DNA from: Thiodiazotropha sp040506195
GTDB taxonomy: Bacteria > Pseudomonadota > Gammaproteobacteria > Chromatiales > Chromatiaceae
Assembly (NCBI GenBank): GCA_040506195.1
Contig: JBEVXH010000001.1
Location: 310,001-374,000 of the forward strand
Length of the DNA: 64,000 nucleotides
Direction: 5' to 3'
A model generated the notes under the pieces. That model was not told where the DNA came from, made no database searches, and was given only the letters and a program-made list of their open reading frames with translations. Positions 7,370 to 16,515 of the stretch are shown here, in pieces. The position numbers and the translations under genes are program-made. Numbering within the stretch: the stretch's first letter is position 1; each line of letters starts with the position of its first letter.

Positions 7370-9523
7370 ATGCATAGGGGAGTGCTCCTACGCTCAACTG
7401 CCTTCGGCATGATCATCGGCATGCTTGGCATTTCTATCAATTTTTTGCCGGCCAGTGCCACTTGGGAGGAGAATTTTGGCTTAAGCCTGTTATTTGAGAT
7501 GCGTGGTCAACGCCCAGCCCCGGAGCAGGTCGTGATTATCTCAATCAATGGCCAGACCGCAGAACAGCTCGGATTGGGAGAGGAGATTCCGGACTGGCCC
7601 CGCTCTCTGCATGCCCGGTTGATCGAACGGTTGACGGAAGCCGGTGTCGCAGTGATCGCTTACGACATCTTCTTTAAGAAATCACGTGAAACTGATCACG
7701 ATGAGGCAATGGTCAAGGCTATAAAGCGTGCCGGAAATGTCCTATTGGTGGCCTACCTGGAGCAGCAGCGAGTCTTAGACGAGCAAGTGAATGTGCATAT
7801 TGAAAGGCTAATACCGCCAACCGAAAGATTTGCCGAGTCTGCTGTCGGTATCGCCCCTTTTGTCCTGCCCAAAATACCAGTCAGAGTCAGCCGGTTTTGG
7901 ACATTCACCGGAGAAAACAGACTGATTTCACTGCCAGCTGCGGCACTGCAGCTGTTCGTTGACCCGGATGGCGGCCAGTTGAGTAAATTACTGCAGTCCA
8001 TAGGTGAAGCGTCGGATCCGCCAGACAGCTGGCTGTCGCACACTTACCTTGTTAGCCGAATTCGCGACGATGCCACCCTGCAAGCCAACCTGCTTGATGC
8101 CTTCTCTTACGGTCGGCTGCCGCAGATATCAAACCTTCAGCGACTGCGACTCGAGGCGTTGCTGAATCTCTATACAGGCGATGCTCATCCCTATCTCAAT
8201 TTCTACGGTCCTCCGGGGAGTATTCAAACCATTCCGATACACGATGCGCTTTCCGCCACACAGAAGGAACTTGCAAAACTTCGGGGTAAGGTTGTTTTCA
8301 TCGGCTATGCGGGCACCTATCAGCCAAGACAAAAAGATGGTTTCTATACCGTCTTCTCGCAACCGAACGGCCTCGATCTGAGTGGCGTGGAGATCGCCGC
8401 CACTGCCTATGCCAACCTGCTTTCATCCGAGACACTCGCACCATTGAACAATGGTGGGCTGGTGCTGTTGTTGCTCGGCTATGGATTGGGTATTACACTG
8501 ATATTCCGCTGGTTGCCAGGGATACGCGGCATTCTCGCAGGAGTATTCATTTCAATTCTCTATCTCACCCTGGTCTACAATCTCTTCAGCCAACAACATA
8601 TCTGGCTTCCCTGGTTTGTTCCACTAGCAATTCAAACCCCAACATCGCTCATCCTGAGCCAGACATGGCACTATCGCCAGATGAGAAGCAGTCGGGAGCG
8701 CTTGCGCGAGCTGTTTGGGTACTATCTGCCCGGGGATGTCATTGATCACCTTGCACAACAACAAACTGAGCCGATGACAGCAGCCAGTTCTGCTTTTGGC
8801 GTCTGCCTGGCAACCGATGCGCAGAATTACACTCAATTCGCGGAAAAAATGGAACCCGTTGATCTGCAGACTTATCTCAATCGCTATTACGAAATCCTGT
8901 TCAAGCCGGTGAGAGCCAGAGACGGCGTGGTTTCAGATGTGGTGGGCGATGCGATGCTGGCGATCTGGCCCTCGACCGAACCTGATCTGTCACAGCATCA
9001 AATGGCTTGCGAAGCAGCATTGGCGATCAATCGCTCACTGCAACAGTCAGACCTGGAACCAAAGCTCTTCACCCGCATAGGTCTGCACGCCGGTGAACTG
9101 GTCATGAGTCATGTAGGCGCCATCGACCACTTCGAATACAGGGCTGTAGGCGATATGGTGAACACGACATCACGTATCGAAAATCTCAACAAGCTGTTGG
9201 GTACGGCAATCCTCGCTTCAAGCGAGGTAGTGAATGGCCTCAAGAATATTGAAACCCGTGAAGTGGGGCAATTCTCGGTCGCCGGCAAACAGCATTCCAT
9301 CACTATTCACGAGGTTTCCACCATGAGTGCGGAAACTACACCCAGGTTACGACAGTTGCATGAAGATTTCGCTGAAGCACTGACTGAATGGATGCATGGA
9401 GAACGGGGCACGGCTTATGAAAAATTCAAGCTAATCCTGAACGATCACCCCGATGACGGGCCCACTATGTACTACGTACAGCAGTACCGGGAACGCAGGA
9501 AATCACGAAAAAACCTTGTTTAA
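7370..9523 (+). CDS. CHASE2-domain membrane adenylate/guanylate cyclase
   Basis: 717 residues. One N-terminal membrane segment (about 12-30), an extracytoplasmic CHASE2 sensor (about 40-340; DIFFKKSRETDHDEAM, VVFIGYAGTYQPRQKDGF), two or three membrane helices (about 350-430), then a class III nucleotide cyclase domain (about 475-640). Both metal-binding Asp positions are visible (CLATDAQNYT and VVGDAMLAIW), as is FEYRAVGDMVNTTSRIENLNK. Substrate specificity (ATP or GTP) cannot be decided by eye; neighbourhood with a CRP-like regulator favours cAMP. A short helical tail follows. The signal sensed by CHASE2 is unknown. Confidence 0.88.
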   Translation: MHRGVLLRSTAFGMIIGMLGISINFLPASATWEENFGLSLLFEMRGQRPAPEQVVIISINGQTAEQLGLGEEIPDWPRSLHARLIERLTEAGVAVIAYDIFFKKSRETDHDEAMVKAIKRAGNVLLVAYLEQQRVLDEQVNVHIERLIPPTERFAESAVGIAPFVLPKIPVRVSRFWTFTGENRLISLPAAALQLFVDPDGGQLSKLLQSIGEASDPPDSWLSHTYLVSRIRDDATLQANLLDAFSYGRLPQISNLQRLRLEALLNLYTGDAHPYLNFYGPPGSIQTIPIHDALSATQKELAKLRGKVVFIGYAGTYQPRQKDGFYTVFSQPNGLDLSGVEIAATAYANLLSSETLAPLNNGGLVLLLLGYGLGITLIFRWLPGIRGILAGVFISILYLTLVYNLFSQQHIWLPWFVPLAIQTPTSLILSQTWHYRQMRSSRERLRELFGYYLPGDVIDHLAQQQTEPMTAASSAFGVCLATDAQNYTQFAEKMEPVDLQTYLNRYYEILFKPVRARDGVVSDVVGDAMLAIWPSTEPDLSQHQMACEAALAINRSLQQSDLEPKLFTRIGLHAGELVMSHVGAIDHFEYRAVGDMVNTTSRIENLNKLLGTAILASSEVVNGLKNIETREVGQFSVAGKQHSITIHEVSTMSAETTPRLRQLHEDFAEALTEWMHGERGTAYEKFKLILNDHPDDGPTMYYVQQYRERRKSRKNLV

Positions 9524-9570
9524 CTACACGCCAGGCAGCTTGTCTGAATGAAATGTACGGGCGGATACCG

Positions 9571-10014
9571 TTAATGCACCCAGCCACCTACCTGCCTACT
9601 CATGGAGTTGGTCCATTCATATCGGGTATGGCACCCATCATCTGATTCCTGATTTCTTCCGTTTGCAGCGGAACAGATTGCGGAATGGTTTTTCCTGCCG
9701 ACTTCGACCACTACATTCTCATACCCGGCAACCGACAGGATATTCGCAGCCATGATTCCCTGGTGATACGATGAGGCCATGAGACTGACAAGTGTGCTCC
9801 TGTTCAATCCACGCTCTATCACCAATTCATCAACACGCAGCAGAAATACGCTGTTTGACTGGCTCCTGTAGGACTTCATGAATTCACTCCACTCATCCGC
9901 ATCTATAGCTATATAGGGGATATGTGCATCTACCGTCTCCAGGGAACCCAATAAGAGAACCTCTACACTCCTGCGTACATCGATAGATAATAACCTGTTA
10001 CTCGATTTCCACAT
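9571..10014 (-). CDS. Rhodanese-like protein lacking the catalytic cysteine
   Basis: About 147 residues. LLSIDVRRSVEVLLLGSLE... HIPYIAI and the later ILSVAGYENVVVEVGRK have the layout of a single-domain rhodanese of the type with the insertion VDELVIERGLNRSTLV. The active-site loop, normally CRSGxRS, reads MASSYHQGI here, so the sulfur-carrying Cys is gone. It is therefore probably not a sulfurtransferase, or is a decaying gene. ATG 10014 is chosen over GTG 10017, with AGAGGT upstream. Convergent with the cyclase gene. The rhodanese assignment is mine from pattern and moderately sure. Confidence 0.6.
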   Translation of the reverse strand: MWKSSNRLLSIDVRRSVEVLLLGSLETVDAHIPYIAIDADEWSEFMKSYRSQSNSVFLLRVDELVIERGLNRSTLVSLMASSYHQGIMAANILSVAGYENVVVEVGRKNHSAICSAANGRNQESDDGCHTRYEWTNSMSRQVGGWVH

Positions 10015-10116
10015 CACTAATGACCTCTATTTAGTCATCAAAGCCCATCTATCCGGGATTGTCGGGGAAACTCTGAATAAATCAGAACTTCCTCAGCAGT
10101 TGGTTACCGTCAGCCG

Positions 10117-10863
10117 CTACCGTGCTCCATGTCCGGTCAATACCACAGGAATGGTTTGAAAAAGAATCAGGATATCCATCCACAGACTGTTGCGATGGAT
10201 ATAACTGAGGTCGTAATAGAGCTTGTTCGCAGCGTCTTCGACTGTCTCACCATAGGGATATCGTACTTGGGCCCAGCCGGTGATACCCGGTTTTACCTGA
10301 TGCCTGAGTGCATAACCGTTGATCTGTTTTTGAAAACGCGAAACAAACTCGGGTCTCTCCGGCCGAGGCCCAACTAGACTCATCTCGCCTTTCAATACAT
10401 TCAGCAGTTGCGGCAGTTCATCAATACGCGTGCTGCGCAAAACCCGACCGATACGTGATACGCGCACATCATTCACGCTTGCCATCTGTGGCCCTGACTT
10501 CTCCGCATCGACCCGCATGCTCCTGAATTTCAGAATATTGAATTCGCGCCCCCTGTGACCGACGCGAAGTTGACGATAGAAGACGGGATCACGCCCTAAT
10601 GTGCTCAGCCAAATGAGCGTCATGGCGGTAAGCATGACCGGGCTCATGAGCACAAGCAGCAGTACACTCATGACGATATCAAACTGTCTTTTTCCGGGTA
10701 TCTTGTGCGTCGCAGCCCTGGAAACGACCAATTGATTGAAAACCAGATAATCCCTGATCGAAGCCAGCGGGTTGATAACACCCAGTGAATCGGCAGCACT
10801 GATATGATCCAATTGATAGTCGTTGTTGAAGTCACTGGAAACAGAGTCATATTCTCCGCTCAT
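10117..10863 (-). CDS. Undecaprenyl-phosphate sugar phosphotransferase (WcaJ/PglC-type)
   Basis: A bacterial sugar transferase that moves a sugar 1-phosphate to undecaprenyl phosphate to start exopolysaccharide or O-antigen assembly. One membrane segment (about residues 65-85, FDIVMSVLLLVLMSPVM) precedes the catalytic domain with PVFYRQLRVGHRGREFNILKFRSM, DELPQLLNVLKGEMSLVGPRP and KPGITGWAQV, all conserved. The ATG at 10863 is the likely start; the upstream in-frame GTG at 10878 lies inside the GAGGAG ribosome site of that ATG. Size about 248 residues: the short form without the large N-terminal membrane module. No other polysaccharide genes adjoin. Confidence 0.9.
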   Translation of the reverse strand: MSGEYDSVSSDFNNDYQLDHISAADSLGVINPLASIRDYLVFNQLVVSRAATHKIPGKRQFDIVMSVLLLVLMSPVMLTAMTLIWLSTLGRDPVFYRQLRVGHRGREFNILKFRSMRVDAEKSGPQMASVNDVRVSRIGRVLRSTRIDELPQLLNVLKGEMSLVGPRPERPEFVSRFQKQINGYALRHQVKPGITGWAQVRYPYGETVEDAANKLYYDLSYIHRNSLWMDILILFQTIPVVLTGHGAR

Positions 10864-11117
10864 AGCCGTTCTCCTCACTCCTAGTTATTCTGTTATTGAT
10901 ATCCTTCGCAGCCCGGCCACTATCTCCATTACTCAGCAATTTGAAGGCCTATCGATAACGGGCGGCATGAAGATCCTGTATGGGAATATGATTTCAGATT
11001 CTGACTGCCTGTAAGTATCGAAAGGAACACGTGGAGTTTGTGACTTTTTTACTTGTCACATCGATGCATTCTTCGTATTAGTCTGGGGATATCATGGAAT
11101 TGGGCAGGGAGTTACGC

Positions 11118-11780
11118 TCACTGAACGCCCGCTGCTTGAGCGTGCGGTTGCCTGGACCCTAAATGCAACATGGCTTTTTCTGACAGATCCTCGGCAATGC
11201 TGAACAGCGAGGTCAATTCTTGATCGGAGTCGATGCTGATTTGTGAATCGACCTGATTGCCGAATACAGGTATAAATTCAGCATCCAGGTCTGGTACTTG
11301 GTTCCATGACAGCACAGCCCTCACTTTAGGCTGAGCACCATGTCTGATGGCACGCTTGTAACGAGCGGTCTCGAACCCACAGGAGACAAGATGATAGACC
11401 GGAAGCTGCCGCTTGATCCCCTCATCAATCGCATCGCATACTTTAAAGTGGCTCATCCCTGCCGGTTGCAGCTCATCACCATCGCCCCAATCGATAAAAA
11501 ACCTGACATATTCGATTGAGCCGTGTCGCCGCAATATCCCGCTGTAGCCATCCGACTGACGAATACTGACCACCGCCATCAGCTGTGAGTCACTCGGGTT
11601 GAACGCCACACACAGCAACTCCTCCCAGTGGGTGACGGTTGAATACCTCCTGGCAACCCGCAATATCTCTCTGGGTGCCAGTTTGCCGGCAAAAAGGTTT
11701 GCCAAAAGGACATTTCTTGTCAATACCAGCTCATTTAAGCTGTTTTCTCCGCAGGCACCATTTGGTTCCATGTGATCCAT
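11118..11780 (-). CDS. Hypothetical protein
   Basis: About 220 residues, soluble, no signal peptide or membrane helix. Features visible: a central stretch HWEELLCVAFNPSDSQLMAV followed by VSIRQSDGYSG and SIEYVRFFIDWGDGD, then a beta-rich half ending in YHLVSCGFETARYK. It recalls uncharacterised proteins carrying a YVRFYxDWG-type motif, but I cannot name a family. ATG 11780 (GAGG 8 nt upstream) is preferred to GTG 11807, which lacks a spaced ribosome site. It is isolated between the sugar transferase gene and nhaD. Confidence 0.6.
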   Translation of the reverse strand: MDHMEPNGACGENSLNELVLTRNVLLANLFAGKLAPREILRVARRYSTVTHWEELLCVAFNPSDSQLMAVVSIRQSDGYSGILRRHGSIEYVRFFIDWGDGDELQPAGMSHFKVCDAIDEGIKRQLPVYHLVSCGFETARYKRAIRHGAQPKVRAVLSWNQVPDLDAEFIPVFGNQVDSQISIDSDQELTSLFSIAEDLSEKAMLHLGSRQPHAQAAGVQ

Positions 11781-11870
11781 CAGCAGGTCCTCAATCCAAC
11801 GCTTCACCCTCTGCGGAACACTATTTCACTTCTTAAACGGCATCTCATATGACATGACACCACCGCAGGG

Positions 11871-11885
11871 TGTGACTTATTCACT
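11871..11885. promoter_or_regulatory. Candidate Crp/Fnr-type site TGTGACTTATTCACT
   Basis: TGTGA-N5-TCACT, the same half-site and the same unusual 5-nt spacer as the palindrome at 6393-6407. It lies in the 300-nt divergent gap between the hypothetical gene starting near 11780 and nhaD at 12083. Weak on its own; mentioned because of the match in spacing. Confidence 0.25.
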
Positions 11886-12082
11886 TGACAATCGCCCGGT
11901 CCATTTCAGTTCCTTCCCGGAAAAACAGGACGGAGCCTACCAAAGCAGGCAAATATGCTTTGGATTTGGCATATTTATGCCCATCTGCAAGGGAAACAGT
12001 TGACCCGCCAGCGGCCATCACAGAGAATTCGGGGTTTGTGACAAATAGCGGCCGACAATAATCAAATTTTTGGGGTGCATCA

Positions 12083-13558
12083 GTGAGACTTATCGCAACC
12101 GTACTTATCTCCCTTCTCCTGCCATCCGCTGCATTTGCTGCGGCATCATCCGGAGGGGATCGTTTCGACCTGACCAACCACTGGGTCGGTTTCACCGCTA
12201 TCGGCATTTTTACAGTTGCTTACCTACTGGTGATGGCGGAGGAGTTCACACATCTAAGGAAATCCAAGCCGGTAATCCTGGCCGCCGGCTTGATCTGGGG
12301 ATTGATTGCCTGGTACTACAACACACACGGCCTCCCTCACGCGGCGGAAGAGATGGTGCGCCATAATCTTCTTGAATATGCAGAATTGATGCTTTTCCTA
12401 TTGGTGGCAATGACCTACATAAACGCCATGGACGAGCGGAACGTATTCGAAAAACTACGTTCCTGGCTGGTTAGCAAAGGCTTCGGTTTCCGTAAACTCT
12501 TTTGGATAACCGGTGTGCTGGCCTTTTTTATATCCCCTGTTGCCGACAACCTCACCACCGCCCTGCTGATGTGCGCGGTAGTTCTTGCGGTGGGCGGTAG
12601 CAACACGAAATTCGTGCTCCTGGCCTGCATCAACATCGTGGTCGCGGCGAATGCCGGCGGCGCCTTCAGCCCATTCGGCGACATCACCACTCTGATGGTA
12701 TGGCAGAAATCGGTCACCACCCCCCAGGGTCCCGTCGATTTCTGGGCATTCTTCGCCCTGTTTGTCCCGTCACTGGTAAACTGGGTGATACCGGCCTCAA
12801 TCATGCATTTTGCGGTACCTGATGAGAAACCCCAGGGCGATGGCGAAGATGTCGAGATGAAGCGCGGCGCCAAGCGTATCATGGTCTTTTTCCTGGCAAC
12901 CATCGTTACCGCGGTCAGCTTTCACAACTTCCTCGGCATGCCGCCCGTGATCGGTATGTTGACCGGCTTGGCCTACCTCCAGTTTTTCGGCTTCTATCTG
13001 AAAAAGACCTTTCACCTGGATCATCCGCAATTGAGCAATGAGGACCGGATCGAGATGGAGCATGACGGACAGATGGGCGACATGGTCTCGTTCGATGTCT
13101 TCAATAAGGTGGCCCGCGCCGAATGGGATACCCTGCTCTTTTTCTATGGCGTGGTACTTTGTGTGGGCGGTCTTGGCTTTATCGGCTATCTCGCGGTAGT
13201 TTCCGAAATGATGTATACCCAGTGGGGTGCGGCAATGGATCTGACCCCGGCGATGAATGCAACACCTGCAAACATTATGGTCGGCATACTCTCAGCAATT
13301 GTCGACAATATCCCGGTAATGTTCGCGGTTCTGACAATGATGCCCGATATGTCCATGGGTCAGTGGCTGCTGGTAACACTAACCGCGGGCGTAGGCGGCT
13401 CTATGCTCTCGATCGGCTCTGCTGCCGGTGTCGCCCTGATGGGGCAGGCACGTGGAAAGTACACCTTTTTCGGGCATCTTAAATGGGCACCGGTGATTGC
13501 GCTCGGATATGCCGCCAGCATTGTGGTACATCTGTGGATCAACTCGGGTAGCTTCTGA
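12083..13558 (+). CDS. nhaD: NhaD-type Na+/H+ antiporter, copy 1
   Basis: A 491-residue inner-membrane antiporter exporting Na+ (and Li+) in exchange for H+. An N-terminal signal-like segment (LISLLLPSAAFA) precedes about 12 hydrophobic helices. Conserved stretches include ADNLTTALL, NAGGAFSPFGDITTLMVWQ and VDNIPVMFAV, with Asp residues inside helices as expected for cation binding, and GSAAGVALMGQARGKYTFF near the C-terminus. The start is GTG at 12083. A second nhaD follows 109 nt later. This family is frequent in marine and haloalkaliphilic sulfur oxidisers. Confidence 0.9.
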   Translation: MRLIATVLISLLLPSAAFAAASSGGDRFDLTNHWVGFTAIGIFTVAYLLVMAEEFTHLRKSKPVILAAGLIWGLIAWYYNTHGLPHAAEEMVRHNLLEYAELMLFLLVAMTYINAMDERNVFEKLRSWLVSKGFGFRKLFWITGVLAFFISPVADNLTTALLMCAVVLAVGGSNTKFVLLACINIVVAANAGGAFSPFGDITTLMVWQKSVTTPQGPVDFWAFFALFVPSLVNWVIPASIMHFAVPDEKPQGDGEDVEMKRGAKRIMVFFLATIVTAVSFHNFLGMPPVIGMLTGLAYLQFFGFYLKKTFHLDHPQLSNEDRIEMEHDGQMGDMVSFDVFNKVARAEWDTLLFFYGVVLCVGGLGFIGYLAVVSEMMYTQWGAAMDLTPAMNATPANIMVGILSAIVDNIPVMFAVLTMMPDMSMGQWLLVTLTAGVGGSMLSIGSAAGVALMGQARGKYTFFGHLKWAPVIALGYAASIVVHLWINSGSF

Positions 13559-13667
13559 ATCAGACACGAGGGATGTCAGTCACGACATAAAAAGCAGCTT
13601 GGATATCGCAAAACGGCTTGAAACAGGCAATACCGCTCAATCTATAGATCGTAGTCCAAATGCACAG

Positions 13668-15107
13668 ATGAAGAGACTGACAGTTTCGCTAGCCCTTTTC
13701 TGCGCTTTCCCCGGCCCGGCCCTGGCGGATCACATGTCGGCCAGTGGCTACAGTATGAGCACCCACTGGGTGGGATATCTCTGTCTGACGGTCTTTGTGC
13801 TTGCCCTGATAGCGGTCACCCTTGAAGAGTTCATAGAGCTGCGCAAGTCGAAACCCATGCTGTTTGCCGCAGGGATTATCTGGGGCATGATCGGCTGGTA
13901 TGCCCATCAACATACCGGCGGGCATGCAGCCGAACATGCACTCAGGCATAGTCTTCTGCAGTATTTCGAGTTAATGCTGTTCATTCTAGTGGTGATGACC
14001 TATATCAACGCCCTGGCTGAACGACGCGTATTTCTGGCGCTGCGCACCTGGGTCGCCAACCGTAAGTACAGCTATAAACATCTCTTCTGGACGATCGGTA
14101 TCACAACCTTTTTCCTGTCCCCTTTTCTCGACAATCTGTCAACCGCATTGCTGATGGGCGCTGTGGTTCTGAATATGGAGCGGGATAACCAGCGATTTGT
14201 CACACTCTCCTGCATCAATATCGTGATTGCCTCCAATTCGGGCGGCGCCTTCAGCCCATTTGGCGACATCACCACCCTGATGGTATGGCAGCAGGATATT
14301 ATCAGCACTAGCGGACGGGTGGACTTTTTTTCATTTTTCTCGCTGTTTTTACCCTCCCTGGTCAGCTACCTCGTACCTGCGGCGATCATGCATTTCGCAC
14401 TCCCCGAAGGCCACCTCTCAAGCAGTCAGGAACAGATACCCATGCGGCGTGGCGCAAAACGCATCATGGGGTTATTCCTGTTGACGATCGCAACCGCAGT
14501 CTTTTTCCAGGGCCAACTGTCGCTTCCCGCCACTATCGGCGTGATGACCGGGCTCTCCTATCTGCAGTTTTTCGGCTACTTTCTCAAAAAAACCCATCAA
14601 CCCAGTGAAGAGAAGATCACGACCACTGAATCACCCGATTTCTCCATAGTCGTCGAGAGCAGGCAGCCCTTCGATGTGTTTTTGCGCGTCGCCAGATCAG
14701 AATGGGACACACTGCTTTTTCTATGTGGCGTCATTCTCTGTGTCAGCGGCCTGGGCTATCTCGGCTATCTGACGCTGGTCTCTGAATTGCTCTATATTCA
14801 GTGGGGTGCCACGATGGCCAACATCTCCATTGGTATCGCCTCGTCCGTACTCGAAAATATCCCCACCATGTCAATAGTACTCAACATGCGACCGGAAATG
14901 TCGCTCGGTCAATGGCTACTGGTCACACTTACCGCCGGTATCGGTGGCAGTCTGCTGTCGATTGGATCAGCGGCGGGGGTAGCCTTAATGGGTCAGGCAA
15001 AGGGAAAATACACCTTTTTCAACCACCTGCGCTGGACTCCTGCAATCGTACTGGGTTTTTTCGCCGGAATCCTCATTCACCTCTGGCTGAATGCCAATAT
15101 GTTCTGA
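13668..15107 (+). CDS. nhaD: NhaD-type Na+/H+ antiporter, copy 2
   Basis: A tandem paralogue of the preceding gene, roughly half identical by eye, 479 residues from ATG 13668. An open frame extends upstream to 13497 inside copy 1, but ATG 13668 gives the expected signal-like N-terminus (KRLTVSLALFCAFPGPALA). It retains DNLSTALL, NSGGAFSPFGDITTLMVWQ, LENIPTMSIV and GSAAGVALMGQAKGKYTFF. Note LENIP instead of VDNIP in copy 1: the Asp before Asn-Ile-Pro is replaced by Glu, which might alter ion preference. Probably co-transcribed with copy 1. Confidence 0.9.
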   Translation: MKRLTVSLALFCAFPGPALADHMSASGYSMSTHWVGYLCLTVFVLALIAVTLEEFIELRKSKPMLFAAGIIWGMIGWYAHQHTGGHAAEHALRHSLLQYFELMLFILVVMTYINALAERRVFLALRTWVANRKYSYKHLFWTIGITTFFLSPFLDNLSTALLMGAVVLNMERDNQRFVTLSCINIVIASNSGGAFSPFGDITTLMVWQQDIISTSGRVDFFSFFSLFLPSLVSYLVPAAIMHFALPEGHLSSSQEQIPMRRGAKRIMGLFLLTIATAVFFQGQLSLPATIGVMTGLSYLQFFGYFLKKTHQPSEEKITTTESPDFSIVVESRQPFDVFLRVARSEWDTLLFLCGVILCVSGLGYLGYLTLVSELLYIQWGATMANISIGIASSVLENIPTMSIVLNMRPEMSLGQWLLVTLTAGIGGSLLSIGSAAGVALMGQAKGKYTFFNHLRWTPAIVLGFFAGILIHLWLNANMF

Positions 15108-15552
15108 AAGGTAATGATATTCCATCCCCATTGCACCGCTGAGGTAGCCGTTTCAAGCCGCAAAAAAAGAAACTACAAAGGGGCATCAATGAAAACCGAC
15201 CGATCCAAAATACTTTAATATTTATATGATTTTAAGAGTTATTTTAAATCTTTCCCAGCGACCGCCCGAGATCACCAACCATCCCAGACCAAGTACCTGT
15301 TCGCGCCATACCCGCCTCTGTGTAATTGCGCAATGCAGCATACTTTGCGGGTAAAACAGAATCCGGCCAGCCGGCCCTCCCTGTTGTACCGATGATTCGA
15401 AATGCAGGATCCATTGTCACTGGAAATCGGACATCTCCGTGTTATAGTTGGCACCAATTTTTTACCCATAACCTAGTCCGATGAGAACAATACAGCCTCT
15501 ATAGAGGCCTACCGGACAGCACAATATAATGAATTAGATAAGGGAGAAGCTT
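15108..15552. other. 445-nt gene-free stretch upstream of prk
   Basis: No credible coding sequence. Positions 15205-15250 are markedly AT-rich (AATACTTTAATATTTATATG), compatible with a promoter or UP-type region, though no clear -35/-10 pair could be fixed. AGGGAGA at about 15541-15547 is the ribosome site of prk. Confidence 0.4.
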
Positions 15553-16425
15553 ATGTCTAAAAAGCATCCTGTGGTCGCAGTAACCGGCTCATCCGGCGCC
15601 GGTACAACCACTGTCAAACGCGCCTTCGAGCATATCTTCTATCGCGACGGCTTCAAGTCTGCGGTGGTAGAGGGCGACAGTTTCCACCGGTACACACGTG
15701 TGGAAATGCGAGAAAAAATGGCGCAAGGTTTGAGCCATTTTGGTCCCGAAGCCAACCATTTCGGCAAGATTGCCGAACTGTTTAAAACCTACGGCGAGAC
15801 CGGGGGCGGACAAAAACGCTACTACCTGCATAGCCCGGAAGAGGCCGCCGAACACAATGCCCGACTCGGTTGTGATCAGCAGCCTGGCGAGTTCACCCCC
15901 TGGGAAACCATCGATGAGGGTACTGACCTGCTATTTTATGAAGGCCTTCACGGCATGGTCGTGGATGGTGATGTGGATGTTGCCAAATATGTGGACCTGG
16001 GGGTCGGCGTGGTTCCGATCGTCAACCTGGAATGGATCCAGAAGATCTTCCGCGATAATGCCGAGCGCGGCTACAGCGAAGAGGCGATCGTCGACACAAT
16101 CATGCGTCGCATGCCTGACTATATCAACCACATTACACCGCAGTTCTCCCGCACCGACATCAACTTCCAACGGGTACCGACGGTCGATACCTCAAACCCT
16201 TTCATCGCCCGCGACATTCCGACGCCGGATGAGAGTTTCGTCGTCATCCGCTTCAGCGATCCCAAGAAGTTCGATATCGACTTCCCCTACCTCCTGTCGA
16301 TGATCGACGGCTCATTCATGTCTCGTCGCAACAGTATCGTCGTACCCGGCGGCAAGATGGGTTTTTCCATGGAGATTGTCCTGCAACCCATAATCGAACG
16401 CATGATGGATGCCCGAAACGTCTAA
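15553..16425 (+). CDS. prk: Phosphoribulokinase
   Basis: Phosphorylates ribulose 5-phosphate with ATP to give ribulose 1,5-bisphosphate, the RuBisCO substrate. 290 residues, the proteobacterial short form. The Walker A loop is GSSGAGTTTVKRAF near residue 12; EGDSFHRYTR follows, and FYEGLHGMVVD holds the catalytic-region acidic residues. Calvin-cycle role is certain from family. It is about 4.2 kb from cbbLS on the same strand and has its own upstream region. A perfect hairpin closes it at 16440-16467. Confidence 0.95.
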   Translation: MSKKHPVVAVTGSSGAGTTTVKRAFEHIFYRDGFKSAVVEGDSFHRYTRVEMREKMAQGLSHFGPEANHFGKIAELFKTYGETGGGQKRYYLHSPEEAAEHNARLGCDQQPGEFTPWETIDEGTDLLFYEGLHGMVVDGDVDVAKYVDLGVGVVPIVNLEWIQKIFRDNAERGYSEEAIVDTIMRRMPDYINHITPQFSRTDINFQRVPTVDTSNPFIARDIPTPDESFVVIRFSDPKKFDIDFPYLLSMIDGSFMSRRNSIVVPGGKMGFSMEIVLQPIIERMMDARNV

Positions 16426-16439
16426 CATGTCCAGTGAGC

Positions 16440-16467
16440 GGCCGCATAACCACTAGGTTATGCGGCC
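16440..16467. terminator. Hairpin between convergent prk and gloB
   Basis: GGCCGCATAAC (16440-16450) and GTTATGCGGCC (16457-16467) form an 11-bp perfect stem with a 6-nt loop. Only a weak pyrimidine tract follows (CCCTTATCCTT), so termination efficiency is uncertain, but it sits exactly between two converging genes. Confidence 0.65.
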
Positions 16468-16515
16468 CCCTTATCCTTCAATCCGTGAAACCCTATGATT
16501 CCATGCGAATCGCGG

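Noticed and set aside
11039..11060. TGTGAC-N10-GTCACA dyad
   Set aside because: The spacer is too long for a CRP/Fnr site and it lies between genes on the same strand without clear promoter context; kept out of the regulatory list.
11881..12207. 108-codon minus-strand frame overlapping the nhaD start
   Set aside because: Overlaps the signal-like N-terminus of nhaD and shows no protein-like features; the region is better read as a promoter region.
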